From the NCBI RefSeq assembly GCF_032854445.1, contig NC_088301.1:23222226-23286225 (forward strand): a stretch of 64,000 nt of DNA, in the 5' to 3' direction. Source of the stretch: Liolophura sinensis. Taxonomy: Eukaryota; Mollusca; Polyplacophora; Chitonida; Chitonidae. The position numbers and the translations under genes were made by a program. The notes under the pieces are model-generated. The model had not been told where the DNA came from, did no database searches, and saw nothing but the letters and a program-made list of their open reading frames with translations. Each line of letters starts with the position of its first letter. Position 1 is the first letter of the stretch. Shown here piece by piece: positions 12,430 through 22,537 of this stretch.

Positions 12430-12807
12430 TCACTGAGATTTCTTGGACTTCTTGGGCAGAAGAACAGACTGGATGTTTGGCAGAACTCCTCCTTTGGCAA
12501 TGGCCACTCCGGACAGCAGCCTGTTCAGCTCCTCGTCGTTGCGAACGGCCAGCAGCAGGTGACGAGGGATGATGGTCCTTCTTTTGTTGTCTCGGGCAGC
12601 GTTTCCAGCCAGCTCCAACACCTCAGCGGTCAAGTATTCCATCACAGCGGCCAGGTAAACGGGAGCTCCGGCACCGACACGGTTAGAGTAGTTCCCCTTT
12701 CTCAGAAATCTGTGGATACGGCCTACAGGAAACTGTAGACCAGCCCTGGATGAGCGGGTTTGGCTCTTGCCACTCTTCGCCTTTCCTCCTTTACCACGTC
12801 CAGACAT
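12430..12807 (-). CDS. H2A: Histone H2A-1, divergent copy
   Basis: Core histone of 125 residues that pairs with H2B in the nucleosome. It starts [14 protein letters not shown], and the fold motif [12 protein letters not shown] is intact. The acidic-patch residues are kept in [10 protein letters not shown] and NDEEL. It differs from H2A-2 at about twenty positions: in the tail, at [11 protein letters not shown] (for [11 protein letters not shown]), NKRRT (for NKKSR), RHLLLAV (for RHLQLAV) and at the C-terminus, KKSKKSQ. The single-exon structure, TATA box and 3' hairpin are typical of replication genes, so it is probably functional. The terminal SQ lacks the acidic and hydrophobic residues of an H2A.X SQ(E/D)Φ tail. 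It could be a late or germline-type variant. Confidence 0.95.
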   Translation of the reverse strand: MSGRGKGGKAKSGKSQTRSSRAGLQFPVGRIHRFLRKGNYSNRVGAGAPVYLAAVMEYLTAEVLELAGNAARDNKRRTIIPRHLLLAVRNDEELNRLLSGVAIAKGGVLPNIQSVLLPKKSKKSQ

Positions 12808-12882
12808 CCTCAGCTGTATATATATATATATTGTCCCTTGTTCAATGTGAGTACGAATGATGCAAGAAGTCTGTACATGGCC

Positions 12883-12916
12883 TTATATACCCTCTGTGGG
12901 GATTCTGCTATTTTTA
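12883..12916 (-). promoter_or_regulatory. H2A-1 promoter: TATA box and MEF2-like box
   Basis: A TATATAA box lies at 12883-12889 on the minus strand, about 76 bp before the ATG. Twelve bases upstream is TAAAAATAGCAGAATC (12901-12916), which with its flanking C gives CTAAAAATAG. The same 16-mer sits at the same spacing in H2A-2. A possible weak CCAAT-type match (CAATCATTT, near 12932) lies further up. Confidence 0.7.
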
Positions 12917-12989
12917 GATACATTTTTTCGGCAATCATTTCAACCAACCAGCAGACGGTAAAATTGTCACACCAGCCAATTAGAGGTAG

Positions 12990-13322
12990 ATAAAATGTTT
13001 TCTATTAGGTTCGCGCTTTCGATTTTTCCTTCCTGCTGTCCCATTCTTAAAAATCGTTGCCGTGGATAGCTCTACCTATAGGAGATTATTTATCTTCGAT
13101 GTATGTAGACCTAATTTATAGATGGCAGTTACAACTGAGAATGCATGGGGAATATTTCAAATAATATAGGCCTACTTATAATATATAAGGATTATATCAG
13201 AAGAAAGGTCATCAACGCCTACCTGATAAAGTTGTTTGTTTTACTAAAAAAAAGGACTCTGACGAGTTAAGGTACAATATTTAGCTTATACCCTGTGACG
13301 TCCTGAGAGCAAAAACTCCCAG

Positions 13323-13360
<38 letters not shown>

Positions 13361-13890
13361 TCTTATTTTCTACTTTCTATATATGGGTGCACTTTTTCAT
13401 TTCAAGTATGCAGGCCTATATATGTAGGTTACATGTTAAGTACTGAGTGAAGGCCACTTATGCTTAATTATATGTGGAACTATTTTCAAACCAAAATAAT
13501 TTTCGTCATGCCACTTGCAACGGCTCACAATATGAGAAGCCATGGGATCAATCTTTTTGAATGTCTACAAATGCTCTCACTTGTAGAGAGTGTATAACTC
13601 AATTAAAAAAATAAAACAATCTTGGACTTATTTTCTTGGACAATTTTTCGAGGGTCGTACTTCCAGGGCTGATGTAAAACTTCATATTTACAATCATATA
13701 TAGCTTACTTTTCTTTAAATATTAATCAAGTTCACTTTTCAAGTCCGTTGCTATCGGAAAGATATAGACATACAATGAAACTAAAAACACTCAAAACATT
13801 TTAACTGACTTTCAATATGAGCCCTTTTTGATCGAGTTGTCACCCGCAGTTGAGGCTATCAGCTTTTATATTGCGGGGGGTGGGGGGGAA
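12990..13890. other. Intergenic, AT-rich with an (AT)n tract
   Basis: An (AT)n microsatellite runs at about 13326-13356. Nothing else is supported. I looked here for the missing H4 coding region and did not find it. Confidence 0.5.
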
Positions 13891-14503
13891 ATTGATTTGC
13901 ACTGGCGCTTTTCCGGCCCAAAGGGCCGATGCACGTCATTGAAAGTGCTTTTAACCTGGATAATATATAAAGCAAGAGTATATTATTTAGAACAAAAAGA
14001 AGAAATTTCAATACTAGTGCTATGGACATTGTAGCTTGTAATATTTGTAGCATTATAGCCGACAAATTTTGGGCTTGGTGACTCAAAAAAAAAAAAAACA
14101 AGTGTTTGTAAAGGGTCATTATTCACTATGATGACCATTACTTAATGTTGTTATACAATCCATATTTACAGTACAAGAGGGGCAGGTACATGGGTTAAAG
14201 AGATTTTTGGGAAAGGTGGGCGTTAGAACACTCAAGATGTTATAACATATACGGAACACAAAGTATAGTATAGGAAGAGCTGAACAGTAGACATAGATAA
14301 TACCTATAGACAAAAACAGTAGAAGCGTCAGCTCGTATCAGTTCTGTATGGGTAAAAAAACGACAACAACCACTATAAAAGCGACAGATAGGCCGATCCA
14401 ACCATGTTAACACTAAAAAATATACCTTCATATAATTAATAATACTCAGGCAAATTATATTTATACAATCATATGAGTGTTATATTCTGTATACTACGGA
14501 TTA

Positions 14504-15151
14504 TTAAAAACGACGACATCTGCTAAGAAAATTGGCCAGGGCCTGGAAAGTCTTATTTCGGTTCGTTTTTGGGTTTAAAACAGATGCTAAGGTAAAATGC
14601 CGAAGGCCAATGGAGCGTAAGTCCTGGTAAAGAACACGGCGAGCGTTAGAGTGCCGGGTACATGAAAATAAGAGATGAGCGATATCATCGTTAACTAGGC
14701 ATCTATCACAAAACCTAGATGGGTGCAGATTCATTCTAAATAAATAGGTATTTGTAGGCACATGTCCAGAAATAAGGCGAAAAACTAGCGTTTCATCTCG
14801 TCGGGAATGTAATGATAATGGTGAATTTAACAAAACAGAACGATTATACTGGTGAAAAAACCTCCCCTTATTAGCTTCATCCCACTGCCGCTGCCAAATA
14901 TCCACAAACTTAGGTGCGACATGACTCATGATTTCATTAATGTTTAAGGGCAAGTGAAAGGATATATCAAAAAAGGATAAAGCTCTCTTCGCCAGGGAGT
15001 CTGCCATTTCGTTCCCAACAATGCCGACATGAGCTGGCACCCAGTCAAAACTCACAGAGACGCCCTGGTAACGAAGAGTGGTGCATAAATGTAGTATTTC
15101 AAACACAAGTGATGAAGAATTATACCAGACATAATTTGACATGGCCTGCAC
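14504..15151 (-). pseudogene. LINE-A RNase H and C-terminal domain
   Basis: The open stretch reads WVPAHVGIVGNEMADSLAK, the C-terminal RNase H motif with its conserved H and D. A tail follows containing GHVPTNTYLFR and a C-x2-C...C-x4-H-like segment (CDRCLVNDDIAHLLFSC), typical of I/Jockey-group LINE ends. It stops naturally at the 3' UTR (SRCRRF). Confidence 0.85.
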
Positions 15152-15250
15152 GGAAGATAAAGAATCGGTAAGTGTAACAGCCCTGGAAGGTTATAGGTCG
15201 AGGAGAAACTGAAGAGCACAGATGATAGCTGTAAGTTCTGCTGTAAATAC

Positions 15251-16262
15251 TCAGACAAAATTGGATAATCTAAAGGATTTGGAATATTTTAACTCTGGAA
15301 CACAAAAAGCTGCACCAACTCTGTTGCTGTCTGGACACTTGGAGGCATCAGTGTATACCTGCAAGTACTGGGATAAGTTTGTATGTATATATTCCGTAGC
15401 ACATAGTAAGGAAACATTCGGATTATCAGATTTTTTTATATCATCATTCAGAGTAGTCGAAATATAGGGAGGTTCTAGATTCCATGTGGGGAAATCAGGA
15501 ACACGGGATGACTGCAAAGCAACATTATCACAATCTAAAGACGAAGATATGTTCTTTGATCTCAAACTAAATGGTAACCCAGCATAACTATTTACGTCGT
15601 GCAAGTTGTCATAAAAGGAAGGTTCGAGCAAACGAGACGAAGCATTATTAACCGAACATTTGAGCCTGAAAAAGAACTTGAGGGTGCGCAGACGCCGACG
15701 GATAGACAATGGCCACTCGTTACAGAATACCTGTAGAACGTTAAGTGGTGTGGTCCGCATGCCTCCTGTACATATCCGCAGCGCTGCGCACTGAACAGAA
15801 TCTAATTTTTCTTTAAGCGTAATGCAAGCAGAATCATATGCTTCACAACAATAATCAAGTTTGGTACGGATGAGAGAGCGATATAGCAGTAGTAATGATT
15901 TTTTCTCAGCCCCCCAAGATTTGCCCGATACACACCTCATTAAATTTAGAACTTTATCACATCTTGCTATCAAATAGTCAATATGTCTACCCCAAGTAAG
16001 CCTATTATCGAATATAACCCCGAGATACTTAAAAGAAGAGGAGATTTTGATCGTCGAGTTATTAAGGGTTAGACAAACATTACCAGTATGGCGCCGTGTA
16101 AACACAACAGCTTCTGTTTTAACAGAAGAAAACTTAAACCCCCAGTCCCGGCTCCATTTCCTTATATCATCTAGACCTTGCTGAATATGCTTGACACAAG
16201 AGGCAAGGGACCTAGAGCAAAACCACATGGATTTATCATCAGCGAAAAGCGTACGCTTTGAT
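15251..16262 (-). pseudogene. LINE-A reverse transcriptase (C-terminal half) and RNase H start
   Basis: It begins around the RT active site FADDKSMW, continues through WGFKFSSVKTEAVVF and FKYLGVIFDNRLTWGRH (thumb region), and reaches the first RNase H aspartate in YTDASK. The fingers/palm part of RT, the endonuclease and ORF1 are missing. The frame stays open upstream of 16262 into H4 promoter DNA, so the apparent longer ORF (to 16387) is a chance fusion. The step to the next open stretch (15151-15251) is interrupted by a stop in FV*VFTAEL and another after LLDL. Confidence 0.8.
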
Positions 16263-16345
16263 AAGCCCGGCAGCGCTTTATATACCCGCGACTCGGACCT
16301 GGACGAAAGCACGGCGTGTACAATTATCTGAGCGGTGATTGGTTG
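16263..16345 (-). promoter_or_regulatory. Orphan histone H4 promoter
   Basis: Nearly the same as the promoter of the intact H4 gene at 49261-49345: AAGCCCGGCAGCGC, TATATAAA (16277-16284) and CCAAT (16338-16342) are all kept at the same spacing. Downstream, where the H4 5' UTR and ATG should follow, LINE-A begins instead. No H4 coding sequence lies within this cluster on either side of LINE-A. Confidence 0.85.
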
Positions 16346-16497
16346 AAAAGCGCGGGCCGGCTTGGCTCTGCCAGTCGGGCGCAGCATGCAAAGCCATACC
16401 TCGACACGTTAAGGAATACCTCGATCCAAAGCAGTCTGTCCCGTCCGCCCCAATCCCCCTGTCACCCCCTCCCACTTCTCATTCCACAGTGATGCAA

Positions 16498-16521
16498 ACA
16501 CACACACACACACACACACAA
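16498..16521. repeat. (CA)n microsatellite, short allele
   Basis: About 12 CA units. The matching site in copy B (49497-49543) has about 23. Confidence 0.9.
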
Positions 16522-18633
16522 AGAGAATGCAGTGTACATGAAAATCCATTATTGCACCAAGCACCATAACGGGATTAATTATGAAAGTAATTACCCGATT
16601 GTAATTAACCTTCAACACCCACAAGCTTAGATTACAGAGAAGATGTAGGCTTATATATGCTAAGTTTCATGGAAATCGATTCCACACTTCAGGTAGAGGT
16701 GCATGGACAAAATCTGAATACAGGCAAAAGCACTAAATGTTGGGCAAAGTCCTGAATAGGGGTAACTGTGACAAGAGGCGGGCAAACAAGCGTATACATA
16801 CACTTTTAATGTGATCAAATTGCATGAGTAGGCCTACCTGAGACGCACACACATCTTGTGTACAAAACGTGCGTACGACACGGCGTACATTGACTTTTTT
16901 GAGAGCATACCGCACATATCGGAGACGGGCGATCTTATATACACGCTGCCCCAGCAGCAATGCACTTTCCAATTTAGGTTCACTGATTGGCGCGCGCCAT
17001 GTATTTCGGTCTGGACCGATGAGAAAGATTCCCTTTAGAGTTATTCCCCCTGAACGGCCCCTCGAAAACCAACTCTGCTACATGGCCTGCATGTCAGCCT
17101 GCTTCTCCTGCATGCCTGCGCGGACCTGTGCTGTCTACAGCTACAGCTAAGTATATGACACTATACATTTTACAACAGCATCATTTTACGTACATCTATA
17201 TGGTGCCATCGAATGGGAAGCTCTGTTTTGGCACTCGTGCACAAGCCCCTAACCTTAAACCTATTACATTATGCACTGCCCTGTCACATTGCTCCACGCG
17301 TACCAGTACCTGCTGTATGCCTCGAATAGCTAGAATGTCTTCAGACATTTATTCTATTTGGTTTGCTACATATGTACATACTGAACGTATGTTCGATGGG
17401 GAAAGCACCTCAGTCCATACGCCGGCGTCCATTGCTGCCACTGCATGCATGCATGCATGTCGATCTCCTTGCAACTACAATACTGCATGCATGGATGTAT
17501 AGAAGGCACGCACGGACCTCCGTGCAAGCTTGCACAAAAGGTGTACTTGCTATTCAAGAAACTTGATATAACACGCACGCCAGTGCAGGGATGTGTAATC
17601 ATTTTGTCCAGTGGCCAAAATTCCGGTTTAAGGTAGAATATATACGTATGTATATCTACATGTAGGCTAAATATAGATCCGCGAGTACACTGAAATGCCA
17701 CCCCCAAAAAAATAAAATAAAATAAAGATGAAATGAAATAAATACGGGCGTACATCACATAATGTAAAAACGCTGCGCACATGCCTGAAGAAGCATTGGC
17801 TTTGGGCGGGCAAGTGTTGCATCCATTTGGAGTGCACTTTGATGAAGGGCTCTTGTGGGCAAATTTGGTGTGAAAATGTTGACCCCAGCTCGGACTTTGT
17901 TTATAAAGCTGTTGAGGTGGGGCGTGTGTGAAGGGCACGTCGAAATTTTGGCCGATTACCCACAATGCAGCGGGGCGACCGTTCACGTGTAATGCGCAAG
18001 CCTATATGCATTAACTGTATACACCGTGACGTGGTGCTGGAAACGATGGCGTAATATTAGAGTCATATATAGGCTATGTTGCATGGTGTGTTTACTCGAG
18101 GCACATGTACGCACGCTAGCCATGCAGAGCATTTGGATCAGGGATTATACACGAGTTTGTCGCATGTGATACTTTACGTGCACTTCGACACATTATTCTG
18201 TAAGACGGATCGAAAGGCAGAAACCACGTGATCTCCTTAGTATAACAAGCGGCGTGGGTGCAGAAGACGGTCCTGCCAACGTTATTGCACAGGAAAATGT
18301 CTGTGTTCGAATCGCTGTCAGCGATCTTGTATCCGTTTGATTCGTATAATTTTCAGCTTTCCAGATAGTCTGAGTATTTCTGCAGAGCTTTCGTGAAGTT
18401 ATTTTGTACAACTATAGGCCTTACTGGTCGCTAGCGAAGTCCATGGCAAAAGGTGACCTTTTCCCCAATGCTTTAACAATGGGCGGCCATTTAGTTTTTG
18501 TTTTCGACACAAAAGGGTGCATGGTGACTTGTCCTCCAGCTGCGGACCCGTCTTTTTTTATTTCTTTATTATTATTACATTTTTTGTGTGAGTCCATGTA
18601 TGCATGCCTCCATTCAGTGACTTATTTATATAT

Positions 18634-18801
18634 ACGTGGACATACAAGTTGGAAACTACACGGGCTCTGCCCGGTTTCGTCCCACCATAGTGCTGGCTGC
18701 CGTGGTATAAGTGGAATATTCTTGAGCACGGCGTAAAACAGCAATTAACAAGTAAGTAAGCAAGTAAATAAATAAAATAAATCAATAAATAAATAAATAT
18801 A
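18634..18801 (+). mobile_element. SINE, 5'-truncated (copy A of the duplicated one)
   Basis: GGGCTCTGCCCGGTTTCG body, GGTATAAGTGGAATATTCTTGAG, then an AAGTAAGTAAGCAAGTAAATAAAT tail. The same insertion is at 51412-51572, so it predates the duplication. Confidence 0.8.
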
Positions 18802-19615
18802 GGAGCTTTATGGATGGGTTCTCGGTCCACTCACTTCCGCTTAATTTAGCACAATTTAACATTTTAAGTAGTGCTCAAATTGCTCTTTGTGGATGTTTGT
18901 CACTTTACTGCGCTACACACTATATACACAATATATACAGCTGCATGCATACATGCATGGGGAGAGCAGGCGAAGAGCAGTGAGTGAGCGACCTGTATGT
19001 GGTTGGGATGCCTTAACGCCACATCGGCAGAATTTCAGCCATGCACGTCATGGCGAGTATATATATAATATATATATATATGTATAGAGAGAGAGAGAGA
19101 GAGGGAGAGGTTGTCCTCTTACATGAATGTAAGATTTTATATATAGGACATGTAAATTAAGAAGTAATCTGTTTATTTTAACAGAAAGCCCGTTATCTGA
19201 GTGATGTAATAAAATGTATTTTGTTATAACGTAATGCTGTCATATTCAACATATATTAACCCCAAAGTTAGTGTAATAGAATCAATATGTTGCATTGAGA
19301 GAGAGAGTGTGTGTGTACACATGTGTGTTATATTAAACAGAAGAATCTCTTTGCAGAATGTATTCTAGAATCACGTAGACAAAGAGATTTCGGTAAATTT
19401 AACGCATTAATTTTTTCAAAGAATGTCGGAAGAACGTGCCAATTGCTCACACGAAGACATACAGGAATGTGCACGTGGGAACGTACGTTGAGATCCTGCA
19501 TACATATACACATGCACACGTTTATGCACACATATGTACGTATAGACATGTACGTAAAAGTGAGTGCATGGGATTGCTTTACAAGTGCTTAGATGGAAAA
19601 GGTTCTTTCGGGAAG
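18802..19615. other. Intergenic with simple repeats
   Basis: ATGCATGC runs near 18943-18960, a TA run near 19058-19083 and (GA)n at about 19087-19107. The rest, to the H2A-2 3' end, holds no supported gene. Confidence 0.5.
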
Positions 19616-19623
19616 AATTGGTT

Positions 19624-19639
19624 GGCCCTGAAAAGGGCC
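19624..19639 (-). terminator. Histone 3' stem-loop of H2A-2
   Basis: The minus strand reads GGCCCTTTTCAGGGCC, 44 nt past the stop. It is followed by CCAACCAATTCTTCCCGAAAGAACC-type sequence whose CGAAAGAA part fits a U7-binding histone downstream element. Confidence 0.93.
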
Positions 19640-19683
19640 GTTGGATGGATAGTGTCCTGACAGACAGTCGGTGTTCTGGGCGC

Positions 19684-20061
19684 TTATTTGCCGGCCTTCT
19701 GGGTCTTCTTGGGCAGGAGGACAGCCTGGATGTTGGGCAAGACACCTCCTTGGGCGATGGTGACGCCGGACAGGAGCCTGTTCAATTCCTCATCGTTTCG
19801 GACGGCCAGCTGGAGATGTCGAGGAATAATTCTGGATTTCTTGTTGTCACGGGCGGCGTTTCCTGCCAACTCGAGAACTTCGGCAGCCAGGTATTCGAGC
19901 ACGGCAGCCAGATAGACAGGAGCTCCGGCTCCCACTCGCTCGGCGTAGTTGCCCTTTCTCAACAGACGGTGGATACGTCCGACGGGGAACTGGAGTCCAG
20001 CGCGGGATGAGCGAGTCTTGCTCTTTCCCTTGACTTTACCGCCTTTACCACGTCCAGACAT
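19684..20061 (-). CDS. H2A: Histone H2A-2, canonical
   Basis: Replication-type H2A of 125 residues, single exon. The chosen ATG is the one giving [12 protein letters not shown]. The frame is open for 43 codons further upstream, but that part covers the promoter and has no H2A similarity. The fold is complete: [26 protein letters not shown]-type N-terminal helix, acidic patch [10 protein letters not shown] plus NDEEL, docking domain [13 protein letters not shown] and tail TQKAGK. The TATA box at 20134-20140 and 3' hairpin support an active gene. Confidence 0.97.
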   Translation of the reverse strand: MSGRGKGGKVKGKSKTRSSRAGLQFPVGRIHRLLRKGNYAERVGAGAPVYLAAVLEYLAAEVLELAGNAARDNKKSRIIPRHLQLAVRNDEELNRLLSGVTIAQGGVLPNIQAVLLPKKTQKAGK

Positions 20062-20133
20062 GATGCTTGCTGTGCTAGTCGAGTGTACGGAGACAGATCT
20101 CAATAATAACTGGCTTGCGCGTTTAGTCAGCGC

Positions 20134-20191
20134 TTTTATACTGCCGAGGAGGATTCTGCTATTTTTAGGCAGGTTTTGGCGGGCGACCAAT
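20134..20191 (-). promoter_or_regulatory. H2A-2 promoter: TATA, MEF2-like box, CCAAT
   Basis: TATAAAA (20134-20140, minus). Then, after the same 12-bp gap as in H2A-1, the 16-mer TAAAAATAGCAGAATC (20152-20167). An inverted CCAAT (20187-20191) follows. The 16-mer with its flanking C contains CTAAAAATAG, a match to the MEF2 consensus YTA(A/T)4TAR. Confidence 0.75.
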
Positions 20192-20286
20192 CCCTGAGCC
20201 GTGTTAGTCGATGACCGTGGCTCTCTGAAAGGTCCGCGCTTTTAGGCGCAAAACTGTTCAGGAACAAAGCCTTGTGGATACAGGCT

Positions 20287-20337
20287 GTCGGGGTTGGGGG
20301 TTGGGGGTATTTTTTAGGGGGGGGCGGGAGGGGGGAG
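20287..20337 (+). repeat. G-tract cluster upstream of H2A-2
   Basis: Five or more runs of 3-9 G (GGGGTTGGGGGTTGGGGG, then a GGGGGGGGCGGGAGGGGGG-like run). This is potential G-quadruplex DNA about 100 bp beyond the H2A-2 promoter elements. Confidence 0.7.
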
Positions 20338-20431
20338 GAAGAAGAGACAGCTATGGACATGGCTGCTTTATCGAGCTGAATGGCCAGGGTTGTGTAATAT
20401 ATATGACAAATTTCATTTTTTCTTTATATGC

Positions 20432-20603
20432 AAGTATGTATGTATGTATGAAGGTGCTGCTTAGATCAATCGCCCAAGTATATATACCCCTCTGTCTGTA
20501 TATGTACTTATGTATGCATGTACGTGTGTATGTATGAAGGTGCTGCTCAGCTCAATCGCGCAAGTATATATGTCCCTCTCAGTGTATATGTACAGGCCTA
20601 TAT
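20432..20603 (+). repeat. 86-bp tandem duplication
   Basis: AAGGTGCTGCT(T/C)AG recurs at 20451 and 20537, with matching GCAAGTATATAT and CTC(T/A) text after it. Two units are seen. TATG-rich simple sequence is interspersed. Confidence 0.75.
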
Positions 20604-21240
20604 GTCATCGGTGTCCATTGACTCTTTACAGGCCACATGCATGAAGTCACGTAACAAACGACTGAAGTATATATATATATATATATATTTGTGCAGCATA
20701 TGCGATGTGCAGGTGTATAAGCCCTACACTTGTACGGATTACCGTGTGTGTATACAGTCTAGCCATAGTTTTCTTGTTAAGGGAAATGCATGGGTAACCT
20801 GCCTGGTAGGCACATGATGAACCATGTAGTAAATATATATCTGCATACATGCAAATGCGTCGTTTTAGCTCGTGTCGGTCGAGTTTGTGAAGCCATCCAT
20901 TTAGGACGACAGGCTAACCATACATAGTGCCGTTACACCTATAGTGTAGACATGTCGCATGCAGAATGAATAAAACTATGATATTCACGTCAAATGTCTA
21001 TGGTCATCGCCGTGGAGGGAGGTGGGTGGTTGTTTATTTATTTATTGATTGTGTGTTAATTTCGCTCTCTATACAATCTATGCGTTTAGGTGTCGGGGCT
21101 TGGGGAATTGATGCTTACATACACGGGTGCACATCTGACAGGGTTGGCTCGAGCGGAACTAAATGGCTTGCTGACAAGAGAATTATTGCGGTATCAGACG
21201 GTACAGTATAACGTACACCTGGAACGGTCATAAACCAGTG
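20604..21240. other. Intergenic between H2A-2 and H2B
   Basis: A TA run at about 20668-20688. No gene supported. Confidence 0.45.
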
Positions 21241-21278
21241 CTCAGAAAGAGAAAGTACTCTTCCGGGAAGGGTTGGTT

Positions 21279-21294
21279 GGCCCTGAAAAGGGCC
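21279..21294 (-). terminator. Histone 3' stem-loop of H2B
   Basis: The minus strand reads GGCCCTTTTCAGGGCC, 27 nt after the H2B stop, then CCAACCAACCCTTCCCGGAAGAG-type downstream sequence. Confidence 0.93.
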
Positions 21295-21321
21295 GTTGGG
21301 AGTTTTCAAGCGACGAGGAGT

Positions 21322-21696
21322 TTACTTGCTGCTGGTGTACTTGGTGACAGCCTTGGTACCTTCGCTGACGGCGTGCTTGGCCAGCTCACCGGGCAGGAGA
21401 AGACGGACAGCGGTCTGGATTTCCCGACTCGTAATGGTGGAGCGTTTGTTGTAGTGAGCCAGGCGAGAGGCCTCGGCGGCAATACGCTCGAAGATGTCGT
21501 TGACAAAGCTGTTCATGATAGACATGGCCTTGGACGAGATGCCGGTGTCAGGGTGGACCTGCTTCATGACTTTGTAGATGTAGATGCCGTAACTTTCCTT
21601 CCTCCTCCTACGCTTCTTCTTGTCCCCGGACTTGGGGGCAGACTTCTTGATAGCCTTCTTTGCTCCTTTGGAGCCGGTTGGTGTTTTGGGTGCCAT
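21322..21696 (-). CDS. H2B: Histone H2B
   Basis: Replication-type H2B of 124 residues, single exon. It has the basic N-terminal tail [18 protein letters not shown] and the [18 protein letters not shown] entry into the fold. [34 protein letters not shown] and the C-terminal helix with AVTKYTSSK follow; its lysine is the usual ubiquitination site. It lies about 1.3 kb upstream of H2A-2 and on the same strand, not divergently paired with H2A as in many animals. Confidence 0.97.
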   Translation of the reverse strand: MAPKTPTGSKGAKKAIKKSAPKSGDKKKRRRRKESYGIYIYKVMKQVHPDTGISSKAMSIMNSFVNDIFERIAAEASRLAHYNKRSTITSREIQTAVRLLLPGELAKHAVSEGTKAVTKYTSSK

Positions 21697-21762
21697 GGCG
21701 GTACGGCTGCTGCTCAGTCAGAGATAGCGCTGTAGAGTGACGTGCCGCCGAGGCGATCGGCC

Positions 21763-21849
21763 TTTTATAAGACAAGCCCGGCTTGTAAAGTTGGAGGGAA
21801 AAGCGGAGCGCGGACCTGACAGAGAGCACTAAAAGTGATGTATCATTGG
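21763..21849 (-). promoter_or_regulatory. H2B promoter: TATA and CCAAT
   Basis: TATAAAA (21763-21769, minus), about 67 bp before the ATG, and CCAAT (21845-21849, minus). An ACAAGCCCGG word next to the TATA box (about 21773-21780) also occurs beside the H4 TATA box. The MEF2-like box of the H2A genes is absent. Confidence 0.7.
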
Positions 21850-22076
21850 CGGGCGTGTTTTCGTATATCCTCTCGCCTACGAGACAGGAGATTGAGTGCT
21901 TACCAAGATTACCACGTCCGTGGGCATTCTGCACGCGTGTGTTTCTAGTATGTCGACAAGAGAAGATTTCATGTTCCACTTTCTGCCCGTTTCCCACATA
22001 CCAACAAGATATACGACGCAGATCCAGTGATTGTATGGGTTAGCTACATGGTCAGGTTATATGCCTTGAAGTATGG

Positions 22077-22121
22077 ATTGACCGCAAATTGTTGGACTCA
22101 ATCAGATCATATCTTACAAAC
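22077..22121. repeat. Inverted-repeat partner of 48314-48357
   Basis: About 44 bases match the complement of 48314-48357 with one clear mismatch (the shared core includes TTGTTGGACTCAATCAGATC). Similarity continues weakly into a CCAATCA word on both sides. It may be a relic of an inverted histone-region duplication. Confidence 0.7.
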
Positions 22122-22537
22122 AAAGCATTGTCAGGGCGTCATTCGACCAATCAAATGCCACAATACAAAGCCCAAATTCACAGCGAAGTAGAAAATGGTG
22201 AAACAACAACCACGTGTGTATTATTTACACATACGTACAGCTATAGATTAGGTACCTGTGTGCAGTACCGGTATGGTACCGAGCATTTATAGTTTATTAA
22301 TAACATATTTTTATTAATGCATGTACCTTATAGCATGAAAAAAATCATTTAATCACATTTGGTTCGCCTTTAAACGTGTGAATTTTAAACCTTGAAATTC
22401 CGACTGGGGATCAGGATTCATATAGTTTCGAGCACCCGGGATCCTGGCAGTGACCAGTACGTCATAAGTAACAGAGAGGTAAATGGACCTAAATGCTGAT
22501 TTTTCTGGTGCAGCAATTACTTTAGTTCCCCATTTTG

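Larger units (their letters stand above)
13895..16262 (-). mobile_element. LINE-A, I/Nimb-like, 5'-truncated, fused to an H4 promoter
   Basis: A non-LTR retrotransposon on the minus strand. From its 5' end it carries the back half of the reverse transcriptase, starting just before FADD, then RNase H, a Cys-His tail and a 3' UTR of about 600 bp. The 3' UTR (13930-14500) is nearly the same as 61460-62010, so LINE-A and LINE-C are one family. The 3' end has a hairpin (CGGCCC-AAA-GGGCCG, 13914-13928). The 5' end stops abruptly at about 16262, where histone H4 promoter DNA begins. Assignment to the I/Nimb group rests on APE endonuclease plus RT plus RNase H plus CCHC ORF1, as seen across the three LINEs here. 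Confidence 0.85.
16263..19225. repeat. Segmental duplication, copy A
   Basis: Direct repeat of 49261-51980. It starts at the H4 promoter and runs through a CA microsatellite, a histone-like upstream region and a SINE. Differences are large indels: copy A has about 530 bp (17879-18409) not in B, and B has 262 bp (50264-50525) not in A. Short stretches differ by only a few percent. Confidence 0.85.

Noticed and set aside
12430-12807. H2A-1 as a true H2A.X
   Set aside because: It ends in SQ without the acidic and hydrophobic residues that complete the H2A.X motif.
15251-16387. Single 378-codon protein starting in the H4 promoter
   Set aside because: The first 41 codons lie in promoter DNA upstream of the expected transcription start, so it is a chance fusion frame.
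17366-17986. 206-codon minus-strand ORF in the duplicated block
   Set aside because: Not kept open in the duplicate at 50.6-51.1 kb, and no domain.
19684-20190. H2A-2 with a 43-residue N-terminal extension
   Set aside because: The extension covers the TATA box and 5' UTR, and canonical H2A begins at MSGRG.
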